A stretch of 64,000 nt of DNA, from positions 1-64,000 of the forward strand of contig DASYZR010000097.1 of NCBI GenBank assembly GCA_035945995.1. Reading direction: 5' to 3'. How positions within the stretch are numbered: the stretch's first letter is position 1; each line of letters starts with the position of its first letter. The translations under genes were made by a program, and so were the position numbers. The DNA comes from a bacterium. Its GTDB lineage: Bacteria > Sysuimicrobiota > Sysuimicrobiia > Sysuimicrobiales > Segetimicrobiaceae. Below, piece by piece: positions 33,372 to 42,337 of this stretch. The notes below the pieces were generated by a model. The model was not told the DNA's origin, did not search any database, and worked only from the letters and a program-made list of their open reading frames with translations.

Positions 33372-35135
33372 ATGAACCCTGCCGGGCGGCGCAACGTTAC
33401 TACATTCACAGCGTCACCGGAAAGGGGGCGCAGAACCTTGCGACATCGACTGATGCTTGCTCTCGTGCCGATCCTGGTGCTGTCGCTGGCGGGTCCGCAA
33501 GCCGGACTGGCGCAGCCGGCGATCCAAGTGTACGTGGACGGCCAGGTCGTCAACTTCGACGTGCCGCCTACAGTGATCGGCGGGCGGGTGCTCGTGCCGC
33601 TTCGCGGCGTCTTCGAGCGCCTGGGGGCGACCGTGGACTACGACGCCCCGACCCAACACATCGTCGCGCTGCGCGGCGCCCAGGCGGTCGAGCTCACCAT
33701 CGGCTCGCGCCAGGCGCGGGTCAACAATCTCCCCACGTTACTCGATGTCCCCGCGTTTACGATCGCCGGACGGACGATGGTGCCGCTGCGGTTCGTCAGC
33801 GAGGCGCTCGGCGCGGGCGTGCAGTGGGTGGACGCGAGCCGCGCCATTCTCATCAGTTCCGCAGCCGCCACGCTTCCCGTCCCGCCGCCGAGCCCCGCTC
33901 CTCAGGCCCCGCCGCCGCCGACCTACGTGCCCCCCGCCCCCGCGCAGGTGCCGCCGATCACCGGTCAACTCCTGACGGTCGCCACGGGGACGGCGCCGTA
34001 CATCGTCGTCGCGGCAGGGGGGCAGCAGTACAAGCTCCCGGTTGCGCCGTCTGCGACCATCGGGCGCTACAACGCCGACACCCGCGCCGGCGGACCGGTC
34101 GGGCTTGAGGCCCTGCGGCCGGGCGACACGGTCACCGTGACGGCGGACCCGCAGTACCAGGCCACGCGGATCGTCGCCTTCTATCGCGTGGCCGCGCAGG
34201 CTCCCCCGCCTGCGCCGAAGCCCGCGCCCTCCCGTCCGTTCGCGGTGGAGGTCGTCTCGGGGAAGATCGTCGACGCCAACCTCCAGGCGCGCACGGTCAG
34301 GCTGGACAACGGCCGGACCGTCGCAGTCCCGAACGACGCGTACATCGTGCACGACCGCGGGACGGCCGGCTTCGGCGCGATCGCGGCCGGCCGCCTCGGC
34401 CGCTTCTGGGTTCTCGGGGGCACGAACCAAGCCGTGGCGATCGACGTCACGGAGCGGCTGGAGGTCCGGGCGGTGGAAGGGACCATCGTGGACGCGAACT
34501 TCAAGGCCCGCACGGCCAGGCTGGCCGGCGGCGAGGTCTTCACCGCGCCGTCGAATATCCACGTCACGCGCAACGGCGGCCCGACCGATTTCGGCGCGGT
34601 GGCGGCCGGCCGCCTCGGTCGTTTCTGGGTGATCGAGGGGACCCATCAGGCGGTGGCGATTGATCTCGCGGATGCCGCGGCCGGCCCCGGGAGCCTCCCC
34701 GCGGCCGGGACGATCGAAGGGTGGATCGCCGATGCCAACTTCCGGGCCCGCACGGCGAGGCTGGCGAACGGACAGACGGTCGCGGTCTTCGGGGACGCCT
34801 ACATTGCGCGCGGCAACGGCCCCACAGACTTCGGCGCGGTGGCCGCCGGCCGCTACGGGCGGTTCTGGGTGACCGCGGGGACCACGCAGGCCTTCCTCGT
34901 TGACCTGACCGAGCCGATCGCGGTCCAGATGGTGACCGGTAAGATCGTGGACGCAAACTTCAACGCCCGCACGGTCAGGCTGGCGAACGGTCAGACCTTC
35001 ACGATCGCGACGAACGCCTATATCGCGCGCAGGGGCGGCCGCACCGACTTCGGCGCCGTCGCGGCCGGCCGCTCCGCCACGTTTTGGGTCGTCCAGGGCA
35101 CCAATCAAGCGTTCCTCGCGGACCTGGGGGACTAG
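33372..35135 (+). CDS. Exported stalk-domain (copper amine oxidase N-terminal-type) protein with four 73-residue repeats
   Basis: Signal peptide RHRLMLALVPILVLSLAG, then two copper-amine-oxidase N-terminal-type stalk units (VNFDVPPTVIGGRVLVPLRGVFERLGA; FTIAGRTMVPLRFVSEALGA), a Pro-rich linker, a beta domain, and from about residue 290 four tandem repeats. Each repeat has the pattern G.IVDANFKARTARL...TDFGAVAAGR.GRFWV..GT.QA. The repeats probably form beta-barrel units like DUF5666 modules. Start is uncertain: ATG 33372 or TTG 33438 (after AGGGGG, placing the signal peptide at the N-terminus). Likely surface or periplasmic; function unknown. Confidence 0.82.
   Translation: MNPAGRRNVTTFTASPERGRRTLRHRLMLALVPILVLSLAGPQAGLAQPAIQVYVDGQVVNFDVPPTVIGGRVLVPLRGVFERLGATVDYDAPTQHIVALRGAQAVELTIGSRQARVNNLPTLLDVPAFTIAGRTMVPLRFVSEALGAGVQWVDASRAILISSAAATLPVPPPSPAPQAPPPPTYVPPAPAQVPPITGQLLTVATGTAPYIVVAAGGQQYKLPVAPSATIGRYNADTRAGGPVGLEALRPGDTVTVTADPQYQATRIVAFYRVAAQAPPPAPKPAPSRPFAVEVVSGKIVDANLQARTVRLDNGRTVAVPNDAYIVHDRGTAGFGAIAAGRLGRFWVLGGTNQAVAIDVTERLEVRAVEGTIVDANFKARTARLAGGEVFTAPSNIHVTRNGGPTDFGAVAAGRLGRFWVIEGTHQAVAIDLADAAAGPGSLPAAGTIEGWIADANFRARTARLANGQTVAVFGDAYIARGNGPTDFGAVAAGRYGRFWVTAGTTQAFLVDLTEPIAVQMVTGKIVDANFNARTVRLANGQTFTIATNAYIARRGGRTDFGAVAAGRSATFWVVQGTNQAFLADLGD
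34236..35132 (+). repeat. Four tandem 219-base coding repeats in the stalk-domain gene
   Basis: Equivalent codons (the start of the [IV]xDAN motif segment) lie at 34263, 34482, 34722 and 34941, giving steps of 219, 240 and 219 bases. The longer middle step is a seven-residue Ala/Gly/Pro insertion. Copies are clearly alike at the protein level and partly at the DNA level. Confidence 0.8.
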
Positions 35136-35166
35136 CCGCCGCGCACCCGATTCCCGTGCGGCGTCA

Positions 35167-35216
35167 CCGCGAGGCCGGCGGCGCGGGTTTACCCCGCGTC
35201 CGCCGCGGCCTCGCGG
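35167..35216. terminator. Long hairpin between convergent genes
   Basis: CCGCGAGGCC-GGCGGCGCGGG pairs with CCCCGCG-TCCGCCGC-GGCCTCGCGG around a TTTA loop, roughly 20 base pairs with small bulges. It overlaps the last codons of the minus-strand glycosyltransferase. No T-run on either side, so a terminator role for both genes is only a suggestion. Confidence 0.35.
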
Positions 35217-36349
35217 ACGACCGCCATCACTTCATCCACGTGGTCGTCCCATGAAAACCGCCCCGCCCTGGCCCGGCCGGCGGCGGCGAGCCGCGCGCGC
35301 AGATCGGGGTCGCGGGCGAGACCGGCGACTTGCCTCGCGAGCGCCGCCGGGTCGCGGGGCGGATAGTATACGGCGGCGTCCCCGCACATTTCATGGTTGA
35401 GCGGAAGATCGGCTGCGACGATCGGTAATCCGCTGGCCATCGCCTCGACCAGCGGAAAGCCAAACGATTCGCACAGGCTCGGATAGACGAACAGATCCGC
35501 GGCTTCGTAGATGCGATGAACGGCCCCGTGCGGGATACGCCCCAGAAGCCGCACGTGGGCCTGGAGCCCGTGCCGTTCGATGAACGCCACGTAGCGCGGG
35601 AAACCCTTGGGCCAGTCTTCGCGCGCGATCGTGAGCCACATCGTCGCGGCCAGGGCCACGTCGTCGCGGAGCACACGGCCGGCCTCGAGCAGCAACTCAA
35701 TCCCCTTGTATGACGCGGCGTGCGACACGTAGAGGATGCGCACGCCGTTTGAGGCGGCGATCTGGGCCGCGGCGTCGCCGGGCACGGGGGCCCCTCCGCG
35801 GAAGGCCGCGACCCCGAAGCCGTGCGGGATCACGCGAAACTTCGCCGGCGGCAGGTCGGGATAGCAGGCGCGGATCATCTCCCGCATCGCGGCCGACGGC
35901 GTGACGACCCGCCGCGCCGCGCGCATCACCGCGTGGGCGAGGGCGCGTGTCGCCGCCACTTCGAGCGCGCGGCCGCGTCCCAGCGCGGCCAGGTAGAACG
36001 GACAAAAATAGACGGGGTTGCGCTCGAGTACCACCTGCGGCACCGGAGACCGGATCGGGCCGAAGTTCAGCAGCGAGAGCAGCACGTCGGCGTGTTCGCG
36101 AACGGCCACCCGCGCGATGCCCCACTGATCCCACGCGGCGTGGACAAATCGGTTGCGGAGCGCGCCGACGTCCACGAGGCGAATGTTCGAGGGGAGCGCC
36201 GGCAGGTGCCACTCCGAGTTCACGCAGGCGATGAACGCATCGTCCGGATACCGCCGGCCGGCGGTGTGGAGAAAGTTCGGCAGGTGCGTCGCCGCGCCGC
36301 CCATGCGCGCGGCCACCGCGTTGATGACGACGCGGAGGGACCGACTCAC
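35189..36349 (-). CDS. Glycosyltransferase family 4 (GT-B)
   Basis: A 386-residue GT-B enzyme. The N-terminal VVINAVAARMGGAATHLPNF and C-terminal FRVIPHGFGV, RILYVSHAASYKGIELLLEA and the E-x7-E motif ESFGFPLVEAMASGLPIVAADL are typical of GT4. GTG 36349 overlaps the stop of the upstream GT39 gene (GTGA). It is the last gene of the four-gene minus-strand operon, with a nucleotide-sugar precursor enzyme at its head. Confidence 0.92.
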   Translation of the reverse strand: MSRSLRVVINAVAARMGGAATHLPNFLHTAGRRYPDDAFIACVNSEWHLPALPSNIRLVDVGALRNRFVHAAWDQWGIARVAVREHADVLLSLLNFGPIRSPVPQVVLERNPVYFCPFYLAALGRGRALEVAATRALAHAVMRAARRVVTPSAAMREMIRACYPDLPPAKFRVIPHGFGVAAFRGGAPVPGDAAAQIAASNGVRILYVSHAASYKGIELLLEAGRVLRDDVALAATMWLTIAREDWPKGFPRYVAFIERHGLQAHVRLLGRIPHGAVHRIYEAADLFVYPSLCESFGFPLVEAMASGLPIVAADLPLNHEMCGDAAVYYPPRDPAALARQVAGLARDPDLRARLAAAGRARAGRFSWDDHVDEVMAVVREAAADAG

Positions 36350-37920
36350 TGCCGGACGGTCATCCCGGGACGGAGCCACGCCGGTGCCGGCGTCCAGTAC
36401 GGCGTGGCCGGGTCACCGTAGCCTCCCAGGTCCGCGATCCGGGTCCGGACGTGCGCCCAGGCGCCCGGGGCGATCTGGACGTAGTGGTGACGCGCGAGCT
36501 GATCGCGGAGCGTCGCGTCGATCGAGTAGTAGGGTTCCTGTCCGTGACCGTAATCGTTGAGGATGACGTAGTCGAAGAGTTCTGGGTCGATCTTCCAGCG
36601 GACATCGCCGCCCGTGATCTCGATCCACGCCGGATCCCCCCCGGCGTAGAACATCGTCTGGGGGGTGTCCGCGATCGTACGGCCCCGCGGGAGCGCGGCG
36701 ACGATCTTGGCCGAGTAGAAAGGGGACGGATCGATCGGCGGGACGTGGGCCATCGAGGCCCGCGCGATCCGATCGGTCATCGGGTCCCAGACGTCATAGG
36801 CCGTCGTGAGGCCGACCACGACCACGAGACCGGCGGCCAGCGCCCGGGACCACTCCTGCCGCGGGCCGCGCGCACGCCACGTCCACAAACCGACCGCCGC
36901 GACCACGGTGAGAAGATAGGTTGCCGGAAGATCGTAGTACCGGTTCACCAGGCTGTCCCACGGCGCGAAGATGTACAGGACGATCCACGGCACGCACCAG
37001 ACCCAGATCGCCCGAAACTCCGCGCGCCACCGGACCGCCGCGGAGATCCCAAGAAAGATGAGCAGGAAGACGGCGATGAACAGGTGGGCCTCGACGGCCA
37101 AGGGGATCTCGGAGAGCGCCTTCGCGATGCCGCGGAGATCCCAGTCGCGAAAGAAGAACCGCTTCGTGAGCCCGGAGGATGCCTGGAACGTTAGCCAGCC
37201 CGCGGCGATCCAGATCACGCTCGGGAGCGCAGTGATGGCCGCGAACGCGCCGGCCGTGACGGCGGCCGTCCCACGCCGCGTTGGACGGACCGGCCACCAC
37301 ATGACGAGGAATGCCGGGTAGAGGAGCACGGTCGTAAACTTGAACCAAACCGCCAGGGCCAGCCATACGCCGGACCAGATCGCATCGGCCCGGCGGCGGG
37401 TGTCGCCGTACCGGAGGAGCAATACCGCGGCGGCGAGCGCGCAGCAAATCGTGAGCGTATCGAGCTGGACGTTTTGCGAGAAATAGATCAGGCCGGGGGC
37501 GACCGCGACGAACGCGGCGGCCACGACCGCGATCTGCTCGCTCCGCATGAGCCGCCGGGCGAGGGCGGCCATCAACGGTACCGCCGCGATGCCGGCGAGC
37601 ACGATGGGCAGCCGGGCGGCGGCCTCGGAGGGGCCAAACACTTTCATGGCGGCCCACATCAGCCACGGTCCGCCCGGCGAGAACGTCCGGTCCAACCCGA
37701 GCTCATTGTGCTGAGACCACAGCCCGTACCGGTCGAAATTGAGGGCAATCATCGCATAGTGCCCTTCGTTCCAGGCCATCAGGCGGTTGAAGGGTCGCGC
37801 GATGTGCGCGAAGCGGAGCACCGCGCCGAGCACGGTCACACAGGCGACGCCCCAGGCGTACATCCCGGCGGAAAGGTGGGCGCCCTCCCAGGGTGCGGGG
37901 CGGTCCCGCGCCCCTGTCAT
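36346..37920 (-). CDS. GT39-family (ArnT/PMT-like) membrane glycosyltransferase
   Basis: A 524-residue membrane protein with about ten hydrophobic segments. The first loop has MAWNEGHYAMIALN (acidic NEGHY motif in place of DEARY), then WSQHNELGLDRTFSPGG and FSQNVQLDTL. It uses a polyprenyl-phosphate sugar donor. The C-terminal about 130 residues form a soluble domain (RTIADTPQTMFYAGGDPAW). ATG 37920 is 44 bases after the LptD-like gene in the same operon. It is distinct from the GT39 protein at 24.4 kb, being only distantly similar. Confidence 0.88.
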   Translation of the reverse strand: MTGARDRPAPWEGAHLSAGMYAWGVACVTVLGAVLRFAHIARPFNRLMAWNEGHYAMIALNFDRYGLWSQHNELGLDRTFSPGGPWLMWAAMKVFGPSEAAARLPIVLAGIAAVPLMAALARRLMRSEQIAVVAAAFVAVAPGLIYFSQNVQLDTLTICCALAAAVLLLRYGDTRRRADAIWSGVWLALAVWFKFTTVLLYPAFLVMWWPVRPTRRGTAAVTAGAFAAITALPSVIWIAAGWLTFQASSGLTKRFFFRDWDLRGIAKALSEIPLAVEAHLFIAVFLLIFLGISAAVRWRAEFRAIWVWCVPWIVLYIFAPWDSLVNRYYDLPATYLLTVVAAVGLWTWRARGPRQEWSRALAAGLVVVVGLTTAYDVWDPMTDRIARASMAHVPPIDPSPFYSAKIVAALPRGRTIADTPQTMFYAGGDPAWIEITGGDVRWKIDPELFDYVILNDYGHGQEPYYSIDATLRDQLARHHYVQIAPGAWAHVRTRIADLGGYGDPATPYWTPAPAWLRPGMTVRQ

Positions 37921-37964
37921 CTCCGGACGGCGATTTCCGTGAGGACGCGGGAACCCATGGGCTG

Positions 37965-39503
37965 CTACCGCGGCCCCACCGTAAACGAGGTCGCGAGTCC
38001 AGGAAGTGTGTTGATGCCGAGCGTGACGTACCACTGGTTCGAGGCCGGTGACTGCGGAAACGTCCGATACACCACCCCAAGCGACACGCAATCGCAGGTG
38101 GCGTTCACCGCGTAGTCGACTTCCGTGTACTGTTGCGTGGTCAGATTGTACAAGACGTTGGTGCTGAACAGGATCGACGGACTGACGGTGAACGCCAGGT
38201 TCAGGCCGACGGTCGTTTGCTGCGTGAGAAAGTCGTACGTGCCGCTGAGGGTTCCACTTTGAAGCGCCTTGCCGGGATAGTAACTGTAGCTCAGGGAAAT
38301 GGCGCTGTCCGATGCGATGTGGTCGAACAAGAACGGGGTGGCGCCGGTCACCTGGGCGAAGTTGTACGAGAGCGTCGTCGAACTCGTCTGAGTGAGAACC
38401 TGGGTCAGGGCCGCGGCGGCCGCGCTGATGTTGCGTACGTTGCCCACGCTGTACGCATCGTAGCGGTAGTATCCTCCGGCTGAGACCGTGAGCGATTGGT
38501 TGAGGTGAATCGTGTCGGTCGTGAGCGTCAGCAGTCCCTCGGTCCGGAACGCGTTGACGCCGCTCTGGCTCTCCTGAAAGTTGCCGGCCTGCACCTCGAG
38601 CGCGTACGTCAGGGGCAGCCTGCCCACGGTGCGGGTGTCGAGATCCGCTTCTACCGTGTACTGATCGAAGTTGAACTGATTGCCGTTCTGATCGAAACTG
38701 ACGGCGCGGCCGAGATGGGAGGTGACGAGGTAGCCTGGGAAGTGGCGGTCGATGATGGCCTCCCCGGACACGCCGGACCGGGTTCCGTAACGGACCCGGA
38801 CCTGACTCTCCCACTTTCCCAGCGGGAGATACTGGTTGTATTCGACCCACACCCCGTTGAAATTGTCGTAGCCGAGGGTCGGGCCGGTGGAGGCCTTGCG
38901 GCGCGTGCGCTTGAGCGAGACGGTGTAGGCCGGCACGTAGAGCACCGGCACGCCGTACACGCGAAGCACCGCGCCGTACGCCGTCAAGTAGTCGTCGGGA
39001 ACGACGACGACCCTCCGGGCGGTGACGCGGAACGCCGGGTGGGCGGGATCGCACGGCGTCGCGGACGCCGTGGTCGCCACGCCTCGCCCGCCCGCGGTCG
39101 TGATCGTCCGGCCCGTCAGGGTCCAGGGGGGGTATTTGGTGACCGCCTGGCTCATCTCGCCCACGCGGGTCTGGTAATTGTATTTGAGATTCTCACCGGT
39201 CGACGTCCGCCCGGGCTCGGTGAGGACCACGCGGCCGGTCGCCTGGACGTCGCCCGTGTTGAGGTTGCCCGTGAGGTGGTCGGCCGTAATCGTCGTGCCG
39301 GCGCGCGTGGCGACGACGTGCCCGTCTGCGACCACGTTCCCCGTCTGCGTATCGTATTCGATATGGTCGGCCGTGAGCGTGACTGGTCCCTGGGTGGCCG
39401 GGGCGACGGGTTGGGCCAGAGCGGACGATGCCAGCGATGCCGCGAGCACAAGGCAGGCGATCAGGGCCGCCGCGCCGCGGAACAGAGGCGAGGGCCTTAC
39501 CAC
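37965..39503 (-). CDS. Short LptD/OstA-like outer-membrane protein
   Basis: Signal peptide (residues 1-30, ending SSALAQP), an OstA/LptA-type beta-jellyroll (VTLTADHIEYDTQTGNVVADGHV, then LTGNLNTGDVQATGRVVL), and from about residue 150 a barrel-like part: VLYVPAYTVSLKR, then many alternating strands rich in Tyr, Asn, Thr. At 512 residues it is much shorter than proteobacterial LptD (about 780). The last residues (LATSFTVGPR) do not end in the usual aromatic. The GTG start overlaps the phosphomannomutase stop by seven bases. It indicates an outer membrane and probably exports a glycolipid made by the cluster. Confidence 0.82.
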   Translation of the reverse strand: MVRPSPLFRGAAALIACLVLAASLASSALAQPVAPATQGPVTLTADHIEYDTQTGNVVADGHVVATRAGTTITADHLTGNLNTGDVQATGRVVLTEPGRTSTGENLKYNYQTRVGEMSQAVTKYPPWTLTGRTITTAGGRGVATTASATPCDPAHPAFRVTARRVVVVPDDYLTAYGAVLRVYGVPVLYVPAYTVSLKRTRRKASTGPTLGYDNFNGVWVEYNQYLPLGKWESQVRVRYGTRSGVSGEAIIDRHFPGYLVTSHLGRAVSFDQNGNQFNFDQYTVEADLDTRTVGRLPLTYALEVQAGNFQESQSGVNAFRTEGLLTLTTDTIHLNQSLTVSAGGYYRYDAYSVGNVRNISAAAAALTQVLTQTSSTTLSYNFAQVTGATPFLFDHIASDSAISLSYSYYPGKALQSGTLSGTYDFLTQQTTVGLNLAFTVSPSILFSTNVLYNLTTQQYTEVDYAVNATCDCVSLGVVYRTFPQSPASNQWYVTLGINTLPGLATSFTVGPR

Positions 39504-40870
39504 GGGACGGGAGCGACGTCGGGGTGGCGGCGGAGTTGTTCGGTAAGGACGGCCTTCGCGCGTTCAAGCGCCTGAGGCGTCGTGCCTTCCGCCCGCACCA
39601 CGAGCACCGGCTGCGTGTTGCTGGCGCGCACGAGGGCCCATCCGTCGGGGAACACGACGCGGACGCCGTCTATGTCGACGACGTCGTACCCGGATCGGAG
39701 CTCGCGCGTGACCGCGTCAACGACCTGAAACTTGCGGTCGTCGGGGCACGCCACGCGGATCTCCGGCGTCGCGTAGTAGCGCGGGATCTCCGCGGCCAGC
39801 GACGACAACGGCCGGTCCGTGTGCGAAAGGATCCGCAGCAGGCGCCCCGCGGCATAGACGGCGTCGTCGAAGCCGAAGTACTCGTCGGCGAAGAACATGT
39901 GTCCCGACATCTCACCGGCGAAGACGGCCCCTACCTCGCGCATGCGGGCCTTGATCAACGAGTGGCCGGTCCGGGTGAACTCCGGGCGGCCGCCGAGGCG
40001 CCGGATCTCGTCGATCAACGCCTGAGAACACTTGACCTCCACGAGGGCCACGGCGCCCGGATGACGGGGAAGTATCTCGCGCCAGAACAGGGCCATCAAT
40101 TGGTCGCCCCACAAGATCCCGCCGAGGTCATCGACGACGCCGATCCGGTCGCCATCGCCGTCCAGGCCGATGCCGACGTCGGCATGGCCGTCGCGTACGA
40201 GCCGGATCAGATCGGAGAGGTTCTCGGGCACAACCGGGTCCGGGTGATGGTGAGGAAACGAGGGGTCGAGTTCGCAGTAGAGCGGCAGTACGTCGCAGCC
40301 CCACGCGCGGAGGATTTCCGGCGCGAACGCCGCCGCCGTCCCGTTCCCGCAGTCCAGCGCAACGCGGAGGTGCCGGGGTCCCAACCGAATGCGTTCTGCG
40401 AGCATCCGGCGGTACGCCGGGAAGATCTCCCGTGTCTCCATGTCGCCCGGGTTGCCGGGTTCGGTCGGCGCTTCCGTCAGGACACGGACCTCCTGGATTT
40501 GGGGCCCGTAGAGAGTCCCCGGGCCAAGGCACAGCTTGAACCCGTTGAACTCCGGAGGGTTGTGACTCGCCGTCACCATCATGCCGCCCTGCACGTCGAA
40601 GTGGTGCAGCGCAAAATAGAGCATCGGCGTAATCGCCACGCCGGCGCCGATCGTGTCGCACCCCGCGGCGGTGAGGCCGCGAATCGCCGCGGCGTACAAG
40701 TCCGGGGAACTCACCCGGCTGTCATGGGCAATGACGGCCCGCCGCACGCCGCTGCGACCGAGGTACGCGCCGAAGGCCCGGGCGATCGTCTCGGCGGCCT
40801 CCGCATCCAGATCGCGGCCGACGATGCCGCGGATATCGTACTCGCGGAAGATGTGTGCCGGTGGCTGCAT
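39497..40870 (-). CDS. manB: Phosphomannomutase/phosphoglucomutase
   Basis: Alpha-D-phosphohexomutase of 457 residues interconverting mannose or glucose 6- and 1-phosphates for nucleotide-sugar supply. It has the phosphoserine loop MMVTASHNPPEFNG, the magnesium loop GLDGDGDRIGV, the sugar-specificity loop GEMSGHMFF, and the phosphate-binding RASNTQPVLVVRAEGT. ATG 40870 lacks a clear ribosome site. It heads the minus-strand operon with the LptD-like and glycosyltransferase genes. The 147 bases between it and wzz hold no promoter I can name with confidence. Confidence 0.94.
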   Translation of the reverse strand: MQPPAHIFREYDIRGIVGRDLDAEAAETIARAFGAYLGRSGVRRAVIAHDSRVSSPDLYAAAIRGLTAAGCDTIGAGVAITPMLYFALHHFDVQGGMMVTASHNPPEFNGFKLCLGPGTLYGPQIQEVRVLTEAPTEPGNPGDMETREIFPAYRRMLAERIRLGPRHLRVALDCGNGTAAAFAPEILRAWGCDVLPLYCELDPSFPHHHPDPVVPENLSDLIRLVRDGHADVGIGLDGDGDRIGVVDDLGGILWGDQLMALFWREILPRHPGAVALVEVKCSQALIDEIRRLGGRPEFTRTGHSLIKARMREVGAVFAGEMSGHMFFADEYFGFDDAVYAAGRLLRILSHTDRPLSSLAAEIPRYYATPEIRVACPDDRKFQVVDAVTRELRSGYDVVDIDGVRVVFPDGWALVRASNTQPVLVVRAEGTTPQALERAKAVLTEQLRRHPDVAPVPW

Positions 40871-41017
40871 ATGACAGAGAGAATTTGCCCCCGCCCGCGT
40901 CCCTACCTACCGTCCGGCGATTGTTGCCACTCCGGGGGTCTTTGGGAGGACTGCTCTGCATCGCCCCGAATTGGCAAGGGTTGAAAGAGAGGCCGGTGGG
41001 AGGGTACGGGTTTCGCA

Positions 41018-42337
41018 ATGGATGATGATACTCTGGACATTCGGTACTATCTGGCGGTGTTCTGGCGTCACCGGCGCCTCATCATCGCCGTGACGCTCGC
41101 GGCCGTCCTTGTCGCAGTTCCCGTAACCCTCATGTCGCGGCCGGTTTACGAGGCCGTCGCCGTCCTCTCTGTGCCCCAGGCGACCCTTCAGGTCGGAACT
41201 CCGGGAGGGAGCACTGCCGCCGGCCCGAGCATCAGCGAGGTGTTGAATCCCCAGTTGCCGGCCCAATCGCTGGCGCAATTTGCCATGCTGGACGGGTTGC
41301 TGGAGGCGGTGACGAGGTCCGCATCGAGCACGACGACCGGCGTGCACGAGAAATTCGCGGCCACAATCCCGCGCGACGGGGGCAATATGGTCGAGCTCGG
41401 GGTCCGCGGATCCAATCCAGAGCGCGTCGCGAAAATCGCCAATCTGTGGGCGGCGGTCGTCTCGGAGAAGGGCAGCGGGCTCTTCCAGGCCGAGGCGCGC
41501 CAGTCGTTCGCGTTCTTCGACCGAGAACTCCAGAGCGCTCGGAGCCGGCTCAACGGCTCAGAGGAAGCGCTCCGCCGGTTCAACGCGCGGAGCCGTGTTG
41601 GCGAACTCCAGGCCCGCGTTCAAGCGCTCACGAGTCAGATCGCTGCGTACCAGTCTGATCTCCTCGACCTGTCGGTGAGGCTCGAGCAGACCGAGGCACG
41701 GTGGAATGCAATACGGTCGCAGCTTCGGGAGCAGCCCAGAGTCTATACGCTCACCAAGGCCGTCACGACCGACCCCGACGCGGTCGCGGCCGCCCGGCAG
41801 GACCTCGCGACGCTAAGTCATCTGAGCCTTCGCACCCAGGAGCTGAACACAGTCTACGTGAGTCTTGACCAGCAGGCGGCCAACACGGCGGTGCAGGTGA
41901 CTGAGCTCCGTGCGGAGCGGGCCGCGACCGCGAAGACCATGCGGGACATGCAGGCGCAGTTGTCATCTATGCGCAATGAATTGGCCGCGCTGCAATATCA
42001 GGCTACCCAGCTTACCCGGACGGCCGATGATACCCGACTGTTGTACGCCGGATTCCTCAAACGGCAGCAGGAGACCGCCCTTGCGTCCGCCGCGACGCAT
42101 GCGAGTCCGGTCGTGGTCGCGTTGGAGGCGTCGGTCCCCGCTCAGCCCCTCCCCAGGCACCGGGGCTCGACCCTGGCGATATTCGGGATTCTGGGTTTCT
42201 TTCTCGCGCTCGCTGCGGCGCTTGTGATCGAGTACCTCCACGTTCCGTCTGCCCGTGCACCGCTCCCAAGCTCCGGCCTTCCCCAACCGTTGCCGGCGGC
42301 CACCGGTATCGGCAGTAACGGGGATCCTGGTTCCTGA
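41018..42337 (+). CDS. wzz: Wzz-type polysaccharide chain-length determinant
   Basis: Polysaccharide co-polymerase of 439 residues. One membrane helix near residues 22-42 (LIIAVTLAAVLVAVPVTLM), a periplasmic domain of about 330 residues including coiled-coil (ARSRLNGSEEALRRFNARS, LAALQYQATQL), and a second helix near 375-400 (LAIFGILGFFLALAAALVIEYL). No cytoplasmic tyrosine-kinase domain. It sets the length of the O-antigen- or capsule-like polymer with the Wzy that follows, whose start lies inside its 3' end. Confidence 0.9.
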   Translation: MDDDTLDIRYYLAVFWRHRRLIIAVTLAAVLVAVPVTLMSRPVYEAVAVLSVPQATLQVGTPGGSTAAGPSISEVLNPQLPAQSLAQFAMLDGLLEAVTRSASSTTTGVHEKFAATIPRDGGNMVELGVRGSNPERVAKIANLWAAVVSEKGSGLFQAEARQSFAFFDRELQSARSRLNGSEEALRRFNARSRVGELQARVQALTSQIAAYQSDLLDLSVRLEQTEARWNAIRSQLREQPRVYTLTKAVTTDPDAVAAARQDLATLSHLSLRTQELNTVYVSLDQQAANTAVQVTELRAERAATAKTMRDMQAQLSSMRNELAALQYQATQLTRTADDTRLLYAGFLKRQQETALASAATHASPVVVALEASVPAQPLPRHRGSTLAIFGILGFFLALAAALVIEYLHVPSARAPLPSSGLPQPLPAATGIGSNGDPGS

